Shown here: positions 11,801 to 23,436 of the stretch, in pieces
Numbering within the stretch: position 1 is the stretch's first letter
Layout of the letters: each line of letters opens with the position of its first letter
The notes under the pieces: generated by a model
Database searches by the model: none
What the model saw: the letters and a program-made list of their open reading frames with translations, nothing else
What the model was told of the DNA's origin: nothing
Source: Coccinella septempunctata
Lineage: Eukaryota; Arthropoda; Insecta; Coleoptera; Coccinellidae
DNA: 64,000 bases
Reading direction: 5' to 3'
NCBI RefSeq assembly: GCF_907165205.1
Contig: NC_058190.1
Location: forward strand, 15,260,001-15,324,000
Program-made: the position numbers and the translations under genes

Positions 11801-12627
11801 TACATCACCAAGGATACCTTAGTGGCGGACGATAGCTGTCGTTATGGCTGTGCGACACATGAAACTATCCAGCACATCACCGGGGGATGTCAGAAGTTCG
11901 CGGGCACGGAGTACAAAAATAGACATGATGCTGTTGCCAAGATTCTTCACCAAGAATTGGCACTAAAACACCAACTTCTAAGTTCAAAAAAGGTTCCTTA
12001 TTACAATTACCATCCGGATGCTGTGCTGGAAAACGAACATTACAAGCTCTACTGGGATCGCACGGTTCTCACAGACCGAAAAATAACCCACAATAGACCA
12101 GACCTCATATTGCTCAATAAGGATGAGGACAGAGCACTATTCATCGACGTGGCAATTCCAAATAATACCAATCTTCTAGATAGGCACACTGAAAAAATTT
12201 CAAAATACAGAGATCTCGAGGAACAAACCAGAAGACAGTGGAAGCTGAAAGATATAAAGACCATCCCTATTGTCATTTCATCTACAGGCCTGATACCGAA
12301 GAAACTACTAGAGAACTTGAGGAAACTTCAGTTGAACGAAAATATTTATAAAGTCATGCAGAAGGCGGTACTGCTCGGAACGGCGAGAACTGTACTCAAG
12401 TACATGGGGAATGCAGAGGAACACCGTCTGCTCCGACAGGAAGTGCGGGTGGAGCAGGAATCCAACCTACAGCAGGGAGCCGAAGAGCGACCCGGACCCG
12501 ACCCCCACCACGAGCCCGAAAACCTGGAAAGGGCTCCAACAGAGCTTAATCCTTTTGATATCTGAGATATCTGGGATAAGTGAATTTTCCTCTGGAGAGG
12601 AGTGTGAAAGCCGCAAGGCTAAAGTCA
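8870..12627 (+). mobile_element. R4/Dong-clade non-LTR retrotransposon in a TAA repeat
   Basis: The element has a single ORF with reverse transcriptase, a C-terminal CCHC and a restriction-like endonuclease, the layout of early-branching R2/R4-type LINEs. It is bounded on both sides by TAA-type repeats; insertion into TAA repeats is known for Dong. About 3.76 kb, close to full length. Its 3' end (AAGGCTAAAGTCATAATAA) recurs inverted at 19383, giving an independent definition of the 3' terminus. It sits in the tail of the CR1-like LINE 12628-18051, inside BEL gag. Confidence 0.87.
8883..12565 (+). pseudogene. R4/Dong ORF: RT with restriction-like endonuclease
   Basis: From the ATG at 8883 the protein has a basic, glutamine-rich N-terminus, a region with KWTTSMNETIVRIY that could bind DNA, then RT. 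RT landmarks are HNWKAPGPDGLQNFW, KYRPITCLPTMYK, AAYIDYKK with FDSIPHEW, GIFQGDSLSPLWF, and the catalytic YMDD at about 10935 in LLYMDDLKLFAS. The C-terminus has CRYGCATHETIQHITGGC (CCHC, about 11840-11890) and the endonuclease motif RPDLILLNKDEDRALFIDVA (about 12098-12155; PD...D). The frame is broken at 10338, where a short GGTACCT duplication causes a stop, and again near 10560-10650. The protein would nick a TAA-repeat target and prime reverse transcription. Dead copy; 677 and 637 residue open parts. Confidence 0.85.
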
Positions 12628-12792
12628 TAATAATTATAATAATAATTTATTCGTCCTTTGAGATATCACAAAGATACATAGGATATGTCAACAAACAATA
12701 ATTATATAGAAAATTAATTGTACCCAAATATAACAATCGAAAAACAACTAAATCTAAATCTAAATCTAAATATAACAAAAAATAGCAATCTC

Positions 12793-15662
12793 TCAAAGAA
12801 GCTCATCTGAAAAATATTCAGATGTGTTGTAAAAGCTTCTGGTGCATAACAATTCTTTGATATTCGTTTTGAATTGTTTCAATTTCAAATTCTTGAATCT
12901 ATCAGGTAAGTGATTATACAAAGAGATACCCCCAAGTGTTGGGGAAGATTTGAATTTGGAGGTGGAGTGCCTAGGGACACTGATCGTATTGAAATGTCGA
13001 GTGTTACAATTATGGAAATCAGAACACCTCACGAGTTTATGCAAATTCGATCGCACATACAGGAGGCAATTCAAAATATAAATGGATGGAACCGTGAGAA
13101 TTTTGAAATTTTTGAAGATTTCTCTGCAGGAGTTTCTAGGTCGAATATTGAAAATCATACGTATAATCCTCTTCTGCATAATGAATACTCTATCTATATC
13201 CGGCGAAGCACCCCAAAGAATGATGTTGTAAGTGAGATGACTGTACACTAAGGAGTAATAAACATTCAATAGCGCATCTATTGGGAGTGTTCCCTTCAAA
13301 CGATGAATGGCATAGTACGACTTGCTCAAAGTTTTGCAAAGATGATCAATGTGGAAGTCCCATCTCAAGAACCTATCAACATATAGTCCCAGGAACTTAA
13401 CACACTCAACTGTTTTGAAGGATTGATCAGCAACTTTCAACACTGGTGTCAAGGATTGATTTGTTACTCGGTATTGAAACTTAATAATTTGGGTTTTATT
13501 CAAATTGACAATGAGAGGATTACGTCTACACCATGAAATGAACTGTTGGATAAGCTCCTCACAGATCAACCTCAGTTCGTCTAGATTTCTCGATCGGACA
13601 GCCAAAGAAGTATCATCAGCGAATAAAATAATGATTAGGGCGATTAGGTGTTCCGGTAAGTCATTTATAAACAACAAAAACAGGAGTGGACCCAAAACTG
13701 ACCCCTGAGGGACACCAAGCTTGTTGCGATATTTTCTTGAGTTATAATTGCCATGATTTACAAATATATTACGGTCCGATAGGTAACTCCGTATCCATTC
13801 TAGAAATATCCCACGGAATCCCATCTGATAAAGCTTGTCCACGATGAAATGGTGTTGTAAACAATCGAAAGCCCTTGAGAGATCGAAAAAAATACCCATG
13901 ACATGATAGGACTCGTTCAAGGAGCAATGGACAAAGTCAATAAATTCAGAGCAAGCAGTTTGCGTCGACCTTCCTGCCCGGAAGCCATGTTGATTATTCG
14001 ATAATATCGAGAAATTCATGAGGAAATCACACATTCGTCGATATATAATTTTCTCAAAGACTTTAGACAGCTGGCTTAAAATAGAAATGGGACTATAGTT
14101 CGCAATGTCGGTCGTAGGTCCCTTTTTGTGCACTGGTATAACCTTTGCAATCTTCAAAACTGAAGGGAAACAACCCGATGTTATGGAATCATTGATCAGA
14201 AAAGCCAAGTGCTCGGCTATAAGAGGACCTATTGTCTTGAGCATTCTAGCAGAGATTGCATCAGGACCTGTGCTACCACTATTCTTCAAACATTTAATAA
14301 CAGTCATGACCTCATCCGGTAATACCGGAAAAAAGAAAAAGTTAGGATCTGATAGTTTTTGTGTGGTACAAGTAGTCGAAATGTTCGTTCCATAGTAATC
14401 CAGCAAGGATCTCTCATTGACCTCAGTGAAATATTCAGCGAATACTTCAGTTACTGCCTCGGGACAGGAAACCACCTCACCATCCAACTCAAGAGAAATT
14501 CCTGCAGAGGTCGCATGTCGATCATCTAGATGGTTGCCGACAATTTTCCAGACTGTTCGATTTATATTGACTGAATTTGATAACAGATTAATATGATATT
14601 GTAATTTAGTATAATTCAGCAATTGATGGTATTGCTTTTTGGCACATTTATAATTATCTCGCACTTCTAATGAATTTGTGTTCTGAACAAGCCAATGCAG
14701 GTTTCTTAATTTATCTCTAGCACTAATAATCTGGTCGTTAATCCACAAGAAGCATCAACTAAAGATTTCAGGATGTCTATGAAATTTCTGAAATTGTCCT
14801 CAGTGGACAGACCACGATAGATGATCCCAAAGTCGGTACTTGAGACAAGAGAAGCAAGATGATTCAAGTTATCATTTGAGACAGTCCTATATATAAAGGT
14901 TTTATTCGAAGTAGCATTCATGAAATTCTTCACGAAGTAATCGAGAATAAGAGCTTTGTGATCGCCTATGTAAGGCTCACTAACAAAGGACTTAAATCTA
15001 TATAGTCCTCCGTCAGTTACAATGTAATCAACTTTACTCGAAGTAGTGAATCCATTCTTATTAGTAAATATTCTGGTTGGCTCACATGAGCAAATATTCA
15101 AATTATAACTAATGAACAAATCATCTAATAGCTTTTTCCTACTGTCATCCAGGAGAAGAGAATTAATGTTAAAATCTCCACATAAGAATAGAACATTTGA
15201 AACTGAAGTACAATAGTTCAAGACATATTCTAAAACATTCATGAAAATCATTACATCACCTGATGGTGGTCTATAGACACTCAGAACACAGTAAGTGATT
15301 TTACCTATCTTGATCTTGACTCCGCATAGTTCACAGTGCATTTCCACCGAAAACTTACTAACATTTAGAGGATGAACATCATATTGACACTTGTAGAACA
15401 CCGCACATCCACCATGCTCACGTACCGGTCTGCAATATTCAGCAGCAAGTCGATAACCAGCAAGGTTCATAAACTGGATTCTTTCAGGAGAACACCAATG
15501 TTCCACAATGCTGATAAAGTCAGGATTGACCGAATGGAGGAAGACTTCAATGCTGTTGATCTTATTTGTCATACTTTGGACATTCAGTTGTAAAATCCTC
15601 AATTTATCATTGGTTGTATTGGATAAATCATTATTGATCACGTTTACTGAAGATTGTGCCAT
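12793..15662 (-). pseudogene. CR1-like ORF2: endonuclease (14706-15662) and RT (12793-14748)
   Basis: ORF2 starts at the ATG at 15662, overlapping the end of ORF1 by about 30 bases in another frame. The endonuclease shows LRILQLNVQSMTNKI, HGGCAVFYK, VLSVYRPPSGD, CGDFNIN, DYIVTD and GDHKALIL. A frameshift in the 14706-14748 overlap separates it from RT. RT shows NSGSTGPDAISARML, AKVIPVHKKG, QHGFRAGRSTQTA, GIFFDLSRAFDCL, GVPQGSVLGPLLFLLFINDL and FADD. The C-terminal end is typical of CR1 elements (GISLYNHLP). Only the one frameshift was seen. Both halves together give a normal ORF2 of about 950 residues. Confidence 0.85.
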
Positions 15663-18004
15663 GTGATCGCAGAAAAAATTTATTAATGAGTATACCCTCC
15701 GGCCAAAGAGAAGATTTCATCACATGGGATTCGAATTCGGTTGGAAATGAAATTTTGAAAGACGAGTATATATTGGGTTGTTTGGAATTAAGTTTTTCAA
15801 TACTCAGGTCAGAAATAATATTATTCAGAAAAGCTTTCAACTGATCTGTAGTTGTTGCAGGATCGAGCCTCGATATGTGTACATGAGATAGTTGTTTTTT
15901 CGGGACACTAATGAGAGCAGTCGAATTTGAGGTTCCAGTGATTGGTCTATGTCTCAGCCTCACTTTAGCATTGTCAGTGTTGTCCTTCTTTGAACTTATT
16001 TTAGATTTGGTCTTCTTATTATTCTTCACAACTGTCCACCCCTCCGACTCTGAAACATTCTGAGATAGTACAGTAGCAGTATTTGTCAAATGGGGTATTA
16101 TTTTAGAAACAGCTGTAGATGCATCATCGGAAGAAGGTGAGACATCCGCATGTGGTCCTATCTCGGAATCACTGGGTTGATTATTCGCATCTGAGGAATT
16201 CCGTACAGCTGATTTGATAATGTTATCACTCTTTTTATGTTGTTTCAGCGTATGAATTTCATCAATGAGTGACGATATCTGTTTACTTTGATGTATTATA
16301 ATGTTCTTCAAATCGGAAATTTCAGAACGTAATGGGATCATTAGTTTTTCGACAATCTCAGGCCCGGATCTACGATTTTTTCTGACCGGGGCAAAAATTC
16401 ATGATGGCGCCCCCCCACCTCTAAGGTTCTTAGGAAACATATAATTGCATATTCGTCATTGCGATTCCAACCCGAGTTATTTTTTTTTTACTAATACGAG
16501 GTCGTTGATTACGAATATGCAATTAGATTTTGCCTAAAATGAGTACTTTAGGAAAAAAATCACTCTTATTTTTTTCCCATTGTTCCATTAAAAGTTATTT
16601 TTTTCCCATCTCATCTTAGGAAAAATCTAATTGCTTAGTCGTAATCTTCGACCACGAATTAGTAGAAAAAATGACTCGGATTGAAATCGTTCGAAAAAAA
16701 AAGTTTGTTTCTACAAGAATGTCGTTTGCAACCCTCGCTCACCTATCGTTTTTACCCGCGCTTTACGAACGAAATTATTCCGAACGAAAATTAATTTTTT
16801 CAGCGACATATGTCGACTCGGGTCATTTTACTTATTAATTCGAGGTCGTAGATCACGAATATGCAATTTGATTTCTTGTAGGATCAGTATTTTGAGAAAT
16901 AAATCAAAATTTTGAAGAAATTGGTCCACTTTGAGGAGGTGTAGCAGCCAGAAAAAAAGCACTAGTCATATGCTGCTTTTTTTGTGATAGACTGGTTCAC
17001 ACTTCATTCATGTACCGCTAACAGTTTAGATTTTATAATTTTTTCCGCGAAGGTCCAAAATTTCCGATTTTCCATCGACCATAACTTGAAAACTTCCTTT
17101 TTAAAAATATCTGTTTGCATATTCTTGTTCTACGCCCTCGTATTAGTGTTCAGTACGAATTTGGTTTTGATCGGAGACCAAAAATATTTTTCAAAAAATC
17201 CATACAGTATGGAAAATTTGAAAAATTTTCGATCTCTGCGATTTCCTCCAATATTGGTGTATTTACTAAATCGAGGGCGTAGATTACGAATATGCGAACA
17301 GAATTTTGCTGAAAAGATTAGTTTTTAAGTTATGGTCTATCATAAGTCATAAATATTGGCCCTTAGTTCCAGATGAAATGAGGACGGATGAGTCGGTAAT
17401 TCCCCAGGCAAAGAAATTACTGGCTCTATGCTTGCGACACATTGTAGACATATCCTATCTTTTAACCTATTTCACCCAAGTGTGGCGGTCATTCCTAGAT
17501 GACTGAATAATACATATACAGTTAATTGATCCCTCATTGATTTTGGAGATTTTTGGCATAGTAATGATTTATCATGTTTCCATTCTACAGTTTCTATTTT
17601 AGCACTAGGAAATTAATTTTTTCCGAGAAACTAAAAAACAAATTTAACCTCTGGTTGATTTTGGCGCCCCCTTAAGCTGACGCCCGGGGCAAGCGCTCCG
17701 CTTGCCCCCCCTAGATCCGGGCCTGGACAATCTCATGAATGGAAACCAGAAGTGAATCATCACCCCTGCTCAAGGACTCCCGGCTACCTGATGGGGCGGT
17801 ACTCGGATTGCCTGGGCCACTGCAACTTCCACAAATCCACCTCACTATATTTCCACTTTCACGTAATTGATTGAAATCATCGATATCAATGTTCAGACAC
17901 TTGATATGAAAAGAACTTTCACAACTCTGACATTTTACAGTATCATCGTATCTATTGATTTTACTCGCACAACGAGAGCAAATCAGACCACGTACGAGCG
18001 ACAT
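15631..18004 (-). pseudogene. CR1-like ORF1 (PHD finger, coiled coil), split by a hAT MITE
   Basis: The first part (17734-18004) starts at ATG 18004 with a PHD-type finger: CSRC, CQSC, FHIKC, then WICGSC, and a serine/glycine linker. The MITE at 16359-17725 with its 8-bp TSD cuts the frame after SIHEIV. The second part (15631-16350) continues with a coiled coil (SEISDLKNIIIHQSKQISSLIDEIHTL), a polar linker and an RRM-like end (HVHISRLDPATTTDQLKAFL). Removing the MITE and one TSD copy should join them. ORF1 proteins of this type bind the LINE RNA. Confidence 0.8.
16359..17725. mobile_element. hAT-type non-autonomous DNA transposon (MITE-like, 1367 bp)
   Basis: The ends are inverted: CAGGCCCGGATCTA at 16359 and TAGATCCGGGCCTG at 17712-17725. 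Flanks are the perfect 8-bp duplication GACAATCT (16351-16358 and 17726-17733). An 8-bp TSD and a CAGG-type terminus are the hAT signature. The subterminal parts are GC-rich (GGGGC and GCGCCCCC runs), the interior AT-rich. No transposase fragment was recognised. Inside, a motif resembling ACGAATATGC recurs in both orientations (near 16452, 16516, 16855, 17106 and 17287), usually preceded by CGAGGTCGT- or CGAGGGCGT-like sequence. Inserted in ORF1 of the CR1-like LINE. Confidence 0.9.
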
Positions 18005-18059
18005 GTTGTCAAGAGATCTCCTGAAATATAAATATAAATATAAATAAAATAGATAAAGA

Positions 18060-19382
18060 GGATTTTTATGGACCTCATATGCAACCTTCGAGTTCAGTTG
18101 CTCTTTCTTCTTTGGAATCGAAAAAACCTGATACTTTGATAGCTACGGCAAGAGTATTCATTAAAGGAAAACTCGGTGAACTGTATCCATGTCGAGTAGT
18201 TTTGGACTCAGGCTCACAAACGAATTTTATTACTGAGAGAATGGCCAACTGTTTAGGCAAAAAACGTAAAACATGTATTTATGAATTGTCCGGAATTGAA
18301 GAAACGAGAGGTGTGAAACCGCGTGGAGCATTAAATTGTGAGATAGTTTCAATGAACGAATCTGATTTTGTATATAACTTTGAAGCAATTGTTCTATCTC
18401 GAATTTGTTCAAATTTACCGATCACAAATATGTCTGGTGATGTGGGAAGCCAGTTCCAGTCATTACAATTAGCAGATCCGGAATTTTATATTTCATCTTC
18501 TGTTGATATTTTGTTAGGAATTCAAGCGCTATTAGATTTAACGCCGACGGTTCCATCAATAATTCGGGGGAATCCGAGCGCTTATTTAACATCACTAGGT
18601 TGGGTGATTATAGGAAATGTATCACCATCGGTTGTTTCGGTTGATCGGATGATTTCTTGCATTTCAATTGAGAATGAGCCGTCACTTAACGAAATTTTGC
18701 GTGCATTTCGGGAATCAGAGGAAGTAAGATTACCGAAGCCTATTTCACCGGAAGATCAATTTTGTGAATCGCATTATAAGGAAAATACTCGGCGAAATGC
18801 AAACGATTAGTATGTTGTAAGTTTTCCATTTCGGAACGGAAATGTAAAGTTAGGTTCTAACAGGGAAATTGCTCTAAATACATTTTACAAATTGGAATCA
18901 AGATTTAAAAAAGATCCTAACTATCACAAGAAATACGCGGAAAATATAAGAGATTTTATTGATCAGGGACATCTTATTCCAGCTACTGAAAAATCTCCAT
19001 ATATTATGACTCATCACCGAGTCGTTAAACGAACGTCTGATGACATTAAAATTAGAGTGGTTTTCAATCCAACCGAACGTGATGAAAATGGAGTTTCCTT
19101 AAACGATATTCTATTGTCGGGACCCAAGTTACATCAGGATATTTCTGTTGTTATAACTCGTTTTAGACTACAACCGATAGCATTGACTTGTGACATCTGT
19201 CAGATGTTCAGATGTGTAGCGGTGGATCCATTAGATAGAAAATATTTACACATTTTTTGGCGATTTAATTCTAACGAACCGATAATGGAGTTGGAACATA
19301 CGAGGGTGGTTTTTGGTGTCACAACATCACCGTTTCTTGCAAATCGTACTTTGAAAGAACTCGTGAAGGACGAGGGCGCGAA
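18060..19382 (+). pseudogene. BEL pol: aspartic protease and start of reverse transcriptase
   Basis: The frame continues BEL gag after the CR1/R4 insertion. The retropepsin-like protease has the active-site motif VVLDSGSQTNFI (about 18197-18230) and ILLGIQALLDL (about 18510). An in-frame TAG at 18808-18810 falls in the linker before YVVSFPFRNGNVKLG. The RT N-terminus follows: YIMTHHRVVKR, IRVVFNPTE, SLNDILLSGPKLHQDI, TCDICQMFRCVAVDP, YLHIFWRF and FGVTTSPFLANRTLKEL. The piece ends at 19382, where an R4 fragment begins; RT resumes at 21656 with the catalytic FVDD. Protease cleaves Gag-Pol; RT copies the element RNA. Confidence 0.85.
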
Positions 19383-19744
19383 GTATTATGACTTTAGCCT
19401 TGCGGCTTTCACACTCCTCTCCAGAGGAAAATTCACTTATCCCAGATATCTCAGATATCAAAAGGATTAAGCTCTGTTGGAGCCCTTTCCAGGTTTTCGG
19501 GCTCGTGTTGGTGGTCGGGTTCGGGTCGCTCCTCGGCTCCCTGCTGTAGGTTGGATTCCTGCTCCACCCGCACTTCCTGTCGGAGCAGACGGTGTTCCTC
19601 TGCATTCCCCATGTACTTGCGTACAGTTCTCGCCGTTCCGAGCAGTACCGCCTTCTGCATGACTTTATAAATATTTTCGTCCAACTGAAGTTTTCTCAAG
19701 TTCTCTAGTAGTTTCTTCGGTATCAGGCCTGTAGATGAAATGAC
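19383..19744 (-). mobile_element. 5'-truncated R4/Dong fragment
   Basis: On the minus strand it matches bases about 12271-12627 of the R4/Dong element: the last about 110 residues of its ORF (KLLENLRKLQLDENIYKVMQ onward) plus the 3' UTR ending GTCATAATA. It is joined at its truncated 5' end to the (ATT)n tail of the LINE 19790-21660, and at its 3' end to BEL pol. That places it within the TAA-type tail of an earlier LINE, as for copy 1. Plus-strand open frames here are antisense shadows. Confidence 0.88.
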
Positions 19745-19745
19745 A

Positions 19746-19788
<43 letters not shown>

Positions 19789-19789
19789 T
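19745..19789. repeat. (ATT)n repeat, tail of the adjacent minus-strand LINE
   Basis: About 13 ATT units lie between the R4 fragment and the 3' end of the minus-strand LINE. On the LINE strand it reads as an AAT tail. Confidence 0.85.
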
Positions 19790-21660
19790 AATTGATAAGA
19801 GCAAAGAAAATCTCAATAAAGCTCATTTTACAGAAAAATATACACACACAAAAACATGATCAGCAATAACTGAATGGAAAAAAAGTAAAGTTCATTCTCG
19901 CAAAACCATGTCCAGTCTGGCCTTGAACATATTCACATTCCCCGACATGACCACCTCCCCGGGTAACTGGTTCCAGTGGTGAAACACTCTATTTGGCAGG
20001 AAAAACTCTCGGCAGGTGCTTCTGAACAACTCTCTCTTCAGCTTTAGTTCGTGTTCCCTAAGACGATTCTCGCCAGCCAAGGAAAATAGGTGCTTGGTTG
20101 AAGTTGAGATGCCATGGAGTGCCTTATAGGTTGTGATAAGGTCACCTCTCAACTGCCTTTGGCTAACTGTCGGTATCTTCATCAAACGAAGACGTTCCTC
20201 CTCGTAACTGGGGCGAACACGACCGAAGGGGATCCGGGTTGCTCTACGTTGTACGGACTCCAGTAGATTCCTGTCTCTGATGGGAACAGGATACCAAACA
20301 CTGCTCGCGAACTCGAGAGTGGGGCGAACATACGACTTGTACAGCCTACACAATGTAGCCGGGTCAGGTCTTTGGAATGTTTTACCTATGAGGTACAAAC
20401 TAGTGTTTGCTTTTTTCACCTGATTGGTGATATGGTCACTCCACTATAGGTTCGAGTTCACTAGCACTCCGAGGTCATTGTGTCGGTCGACTTTGCGCAG
20501 ACTCACTCCATCTAGATGGTAATTTAAACGCGGGTTATTTCTACCGACATGAAGAACCACACACTTCTCCAAATTAAGAGGAAGAAGCCAATCCTGCGTC
20601 CATCGCGGAATATGCTGTTCAGATCTGCCTGTATGCCTAGAGGATTCTGGAGTGGATCGTCGTAGATCTTTGCATCGTCCGCGAAGAAGGAGCAGAAGGA
20701 TCTAATACAGGATGGAATGTCCGAGATGTAAGCCAAAAATAATATTGGGCCAAGCACGGAGCCCTGCGGTACTCCACTTAGAACTGGTTTTCTGCCACTA
20801 GATGTTGTACCCACCTTCACGCTAAACGTACGCCCACATAAGAAGGAGGAAATCCACCGCAGCAGGTCACCACGGATACCAATATGTTGAAGCTTGTGAA
20901 GAAGTCGTCCCCTGGGAACCCTGTCAAAAGCACTGCAGAAATCCAAGTAAACAACGTCCACACACCCCCCACGATCAACCATTGCAGTCCAATGTGAGAG
21001 GCAACTCAAAAGATTTGATACGACCGATCTCTCTCGCGTGAACCCATGTTGCTGCTGCGGTATTGTATTGTTGGAGGAGAAATAATCACGCATCTTGTCA
21101 GCAACAATCGACTCCATAATTTTCGATACAATAGGAACCAGACTTATAGTTCTGTAATTTCGTGGATTGTATCTATCTCCCTTCTTAAAGATAGGTTCAA
21201 CAGAAGCCGTTTTCCACATCTCTGGTAATTCTCCTGTTATGAAGGATTGTTTCATGAGAATCCGCAACGGATCGACAAGCTGTTCTGCACAGGTTTTAAG
21301 CAACTTAGCTGAGATACCGTCTATCCCCGGTGACTTGGAAACATCCAGGGCCACTAGTTTTTCAAGAATTATATGGTCCTCAAACTCGACATGACTCAAT
21401 ATATCCCCATCCACAGGTGGCCGATCGACCCCTGGCAAAAAGTTATCCTGATCATCAGTAAATGAACTAGAGAATGAACTGGCCAAGATCTCGGCAACTT
21501 CTTCTTCTTCCGCCGTAATGTTACCATCCTCGTCTCTGAGCTGCGGTGTCCCAACTTTACCAGTAAGGTTCGTTCTTACATATTTATAGAACTTTTTGGG
21601 ATTACCGGAGCTCGCGATCCTTCCTTCGTATCTTCGCCGTGCCTCTGCTATCCTTTGGCA
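19790..21660 (-). mobile_element. 5'-truncated Jockey/CR1-group LINE (RT and C-terminus)
   Basis: The minus strand encodes only the C-terminal part of ORF2. The first open part (21660-20524) starts in the linker (RIAEARRRYEGRIASSGNPK). It has LDVSKSPGIDGISAKLL, ASVEPIFKKGD, QHGFTRERSVVSNL, VVYLDFCSAFDRVP, GVPQGSVLGPILFLAYISDI and FADD. A frameshift near 20580 and stops near 20440-20520 break the thumb. The last part (20419-19892) has TLCRLYKSYVRPTLEFASSVW and ends FKARLDMVLRE. The 5' end abuts BEL pol at about 21656, the 3' tail is (AAT)n. The BEL RT frame on either side shows that it inserted between residues of the RT palm. I found no clear TSD. Confidence 0.83.
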
Positions 21661-22427
21661 GCTAGAGCTTTGAATGAGCAAACTTTTGTAGACGATATTT
21701 TGACCGGTGCTAAATCGAAATCTGAAGCTCTTGAACTCAAAAACCAGCTAATTGATTTGATGAAGGCCGGTGGATTCTATTTAGGAAAGTGGGCATCTTC
21801 TAATAATGATGTTGTGGGGGATTTAACGGAATCGCTGGAATTACCGATTGGAAATAGTAAGTCAATAACGAAGGTTCTCGGAATGTTTTGGGACAAAGCG
21901 GAAGATACGTTTCAATATAAAGTCAATGATGTAAACGAACCAGCAACGAAACGAGGAATATTATCTAGGGTGGCTCGAACCTATGATATAAATGGTTATT
22001 TAAGCCCATTTACTTTCTTATTGAAATCGATGATACAGAAGTTGTGGTTGTTAAAGATTGACTGGGATGATCCACTTCCGGATGATCTACATGAGATGTG
22101 GGTTTTAATAAAGTCTCAGTTATTATTGCTCGAGGAAATAAAGTTTCCTAGGTATTTGTGTAGTGCTGAAATATCTCCTTGTATGTTAATGGGCTTTTCG
22201 GATGCCAGTATTATGGGAATGGCTGCAGTTATTTATTTGAGGGTCAAATCAGAGGGGAATTATATGGTACATTTAGTGGCCTCCAAAACACGTGTAGCAC
22301 CTTTGAAAACTTAACCAATTCCCAAGTTAGAACTGGGAGCTGCTTGTTTTTTATCAAGGTTAATGAACGCTACTATTGAGACTCTTAAATCGTTCATAAA
22401 TTTAACCGACATATTTTGTTTTGTGGA
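21656..22427 (+). pseudogene. BEL pol: RT palm to RNase H
   Basis: BEL RT resumes with AARALNEQTFVDDILTG, holding the catalytic FVDD at about 21685. It then runs through the connection region (SKSITKVLGMFWDK, TYDINGYLSPFTFLLKSMIQ) and the RNase H-like start (MGFSDASIMGMAAVIYL). A small indel at about 22312 introduces TAA before PKLELGAACFLSRL. The stretch ends at CFVD, where a short LINE tail is inserted. Confidence 0.82.
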
Positions 22428-22480
22428 TTATAATAATAATAATAATAATAAAGGGCCTTTATTTTGTACTCTATGAATAC
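22428..22480 (-). mobile_element. Very short LINE 3'-tail insertion with (TAA)n
   Basis: About 50 bases split the BEL block VD|SSTVLGWLK: eight or so TAA units and then AGGGCCTTTATTTTGTAC. Read on the minus strand this is an AATAAAGG-type 3' end followed by (TTA)n, the usual product of an extremely 5'-truncated LINE. Removing it restores the expected BEL motif. Family unknown. Confidence 0.55.
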
Positions 22481-23436
22481 AATCATTCTAGTACAGTTTT
22501 GGGTTGGCTCAAAACTCCGCCTTATAAATTGAAAACCTTTATTTCCAATAGAGTTGTGCTAATACACGAAAACGTTCCCGACGTTCGCTGGTCTTACGTG
22601 TCGGGAAAATTCAACCCTGCGGATCCTGCTAGTAGGGGCCTAACCCCGAAAGAATTAAAAAATTGTGATCTTTGGTGGAAAGGTCCTAGCTTTCTTTTTG
22701 AACATGAAACTAAGTGGAAATTCGAGTATGAAGTTCCATCGAAATTACCTGAGATCAGGATAGTTTCAAATGTTTCAACGATGGCGAAAAGGATTGAGGA
22801 TAGTGAGCTTGTTAAAATTTTGGATAAATTCTCATCACTTACAAAAGTTAAACGGGTTTTTGCATACATTTTGAGATTTTGTATAAACTGCAGAAAACGA
22901 AAGGAATGTTCAATACAACAAAAATTATGCGGTCCTTTGACTGCTAACAAATGTGAAAACGGTTTACTTCTAGCTATTAGATTAACGAAGTCAAAACATT
23001 TATCTCATGAGATGACATCAACTGAACGAGGTGTTGGGACTTCAAGGAAGGTCCTATCTCTTTCACCATTCATTTCAGAAACGGGTTATTTGATGGTCGT
23101 TTACGACAGTCCCAGTTTCCCTTGAGACAAAAGCATCCCTATTTGATTCCGAAAGAGAGTCGCTTGGCAGTTTTAATTTGTGATCATTTTCACCTCATTT
23201 CTGGCCACGGAGGGCCTCGTTTAGTGCAATCTCTGATCAATCGATACTTTTGGATTCCAAATTTACGTAGATTGTTGAGAAATAGGATTTTCAGTTGTTT
23301 AAAATGTTATAGATTTTCGCGCAAATCCAGTACAACCACCAATGGGTGACGTACCTTCTTACCGTTTAGATCCGGGAAAATGTTTTTCGCATACCGGATT
23401 GGATTACGCTGGTCCATTCGAAATTAAATTTTCTAA
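22481..23436 (+). pseudogene. BEL pol: RNase H end to integrase start
   Basis: It continues STVLGWLKTPPYKLKTFISN, WSYVSGKFNPADPASRGL, then a linker and the integrase zinc domain: LICDHFHLISGHGG (HH) and SCLKCYRF (CC) at about 23180-23315. A frameshift near 23020 separates linker and zinc domain, and more near 23345. The integrase core begins with GLDYAGPFE-like sequence (first Asp, about 23400), then stops at the Harbinger insertion. It resumes at 26748. Confidence 0.8.

Larger units (their letters stand above)
12628..18051 (-). mobile_element. Second CR1-like LINE, full length, with 8-bp TSD
   Basis: On the minus strand the element runs ORF1 (18004 to 15631), ORF2 (15662 to 12793), a 3' UTR with TTTAGA repeats (12748-12775) and a TTA-type tail. 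The TSD is GATAAAGA: 18052-18059 at the 5' end, and 8835-8842 beyond the R4 element, which sits in the tail. Excising from one TSD copy to the other fuses BEL gag and protease in frame, proving that LINE plus R4 form one insertion locus. A hAT MITE (16359-17725) interrupts ORF1. Without it the LINE is about 4 kb. The 5' end carries an AAATAT-type repeat (18023-18050). Confidence 0.88.
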
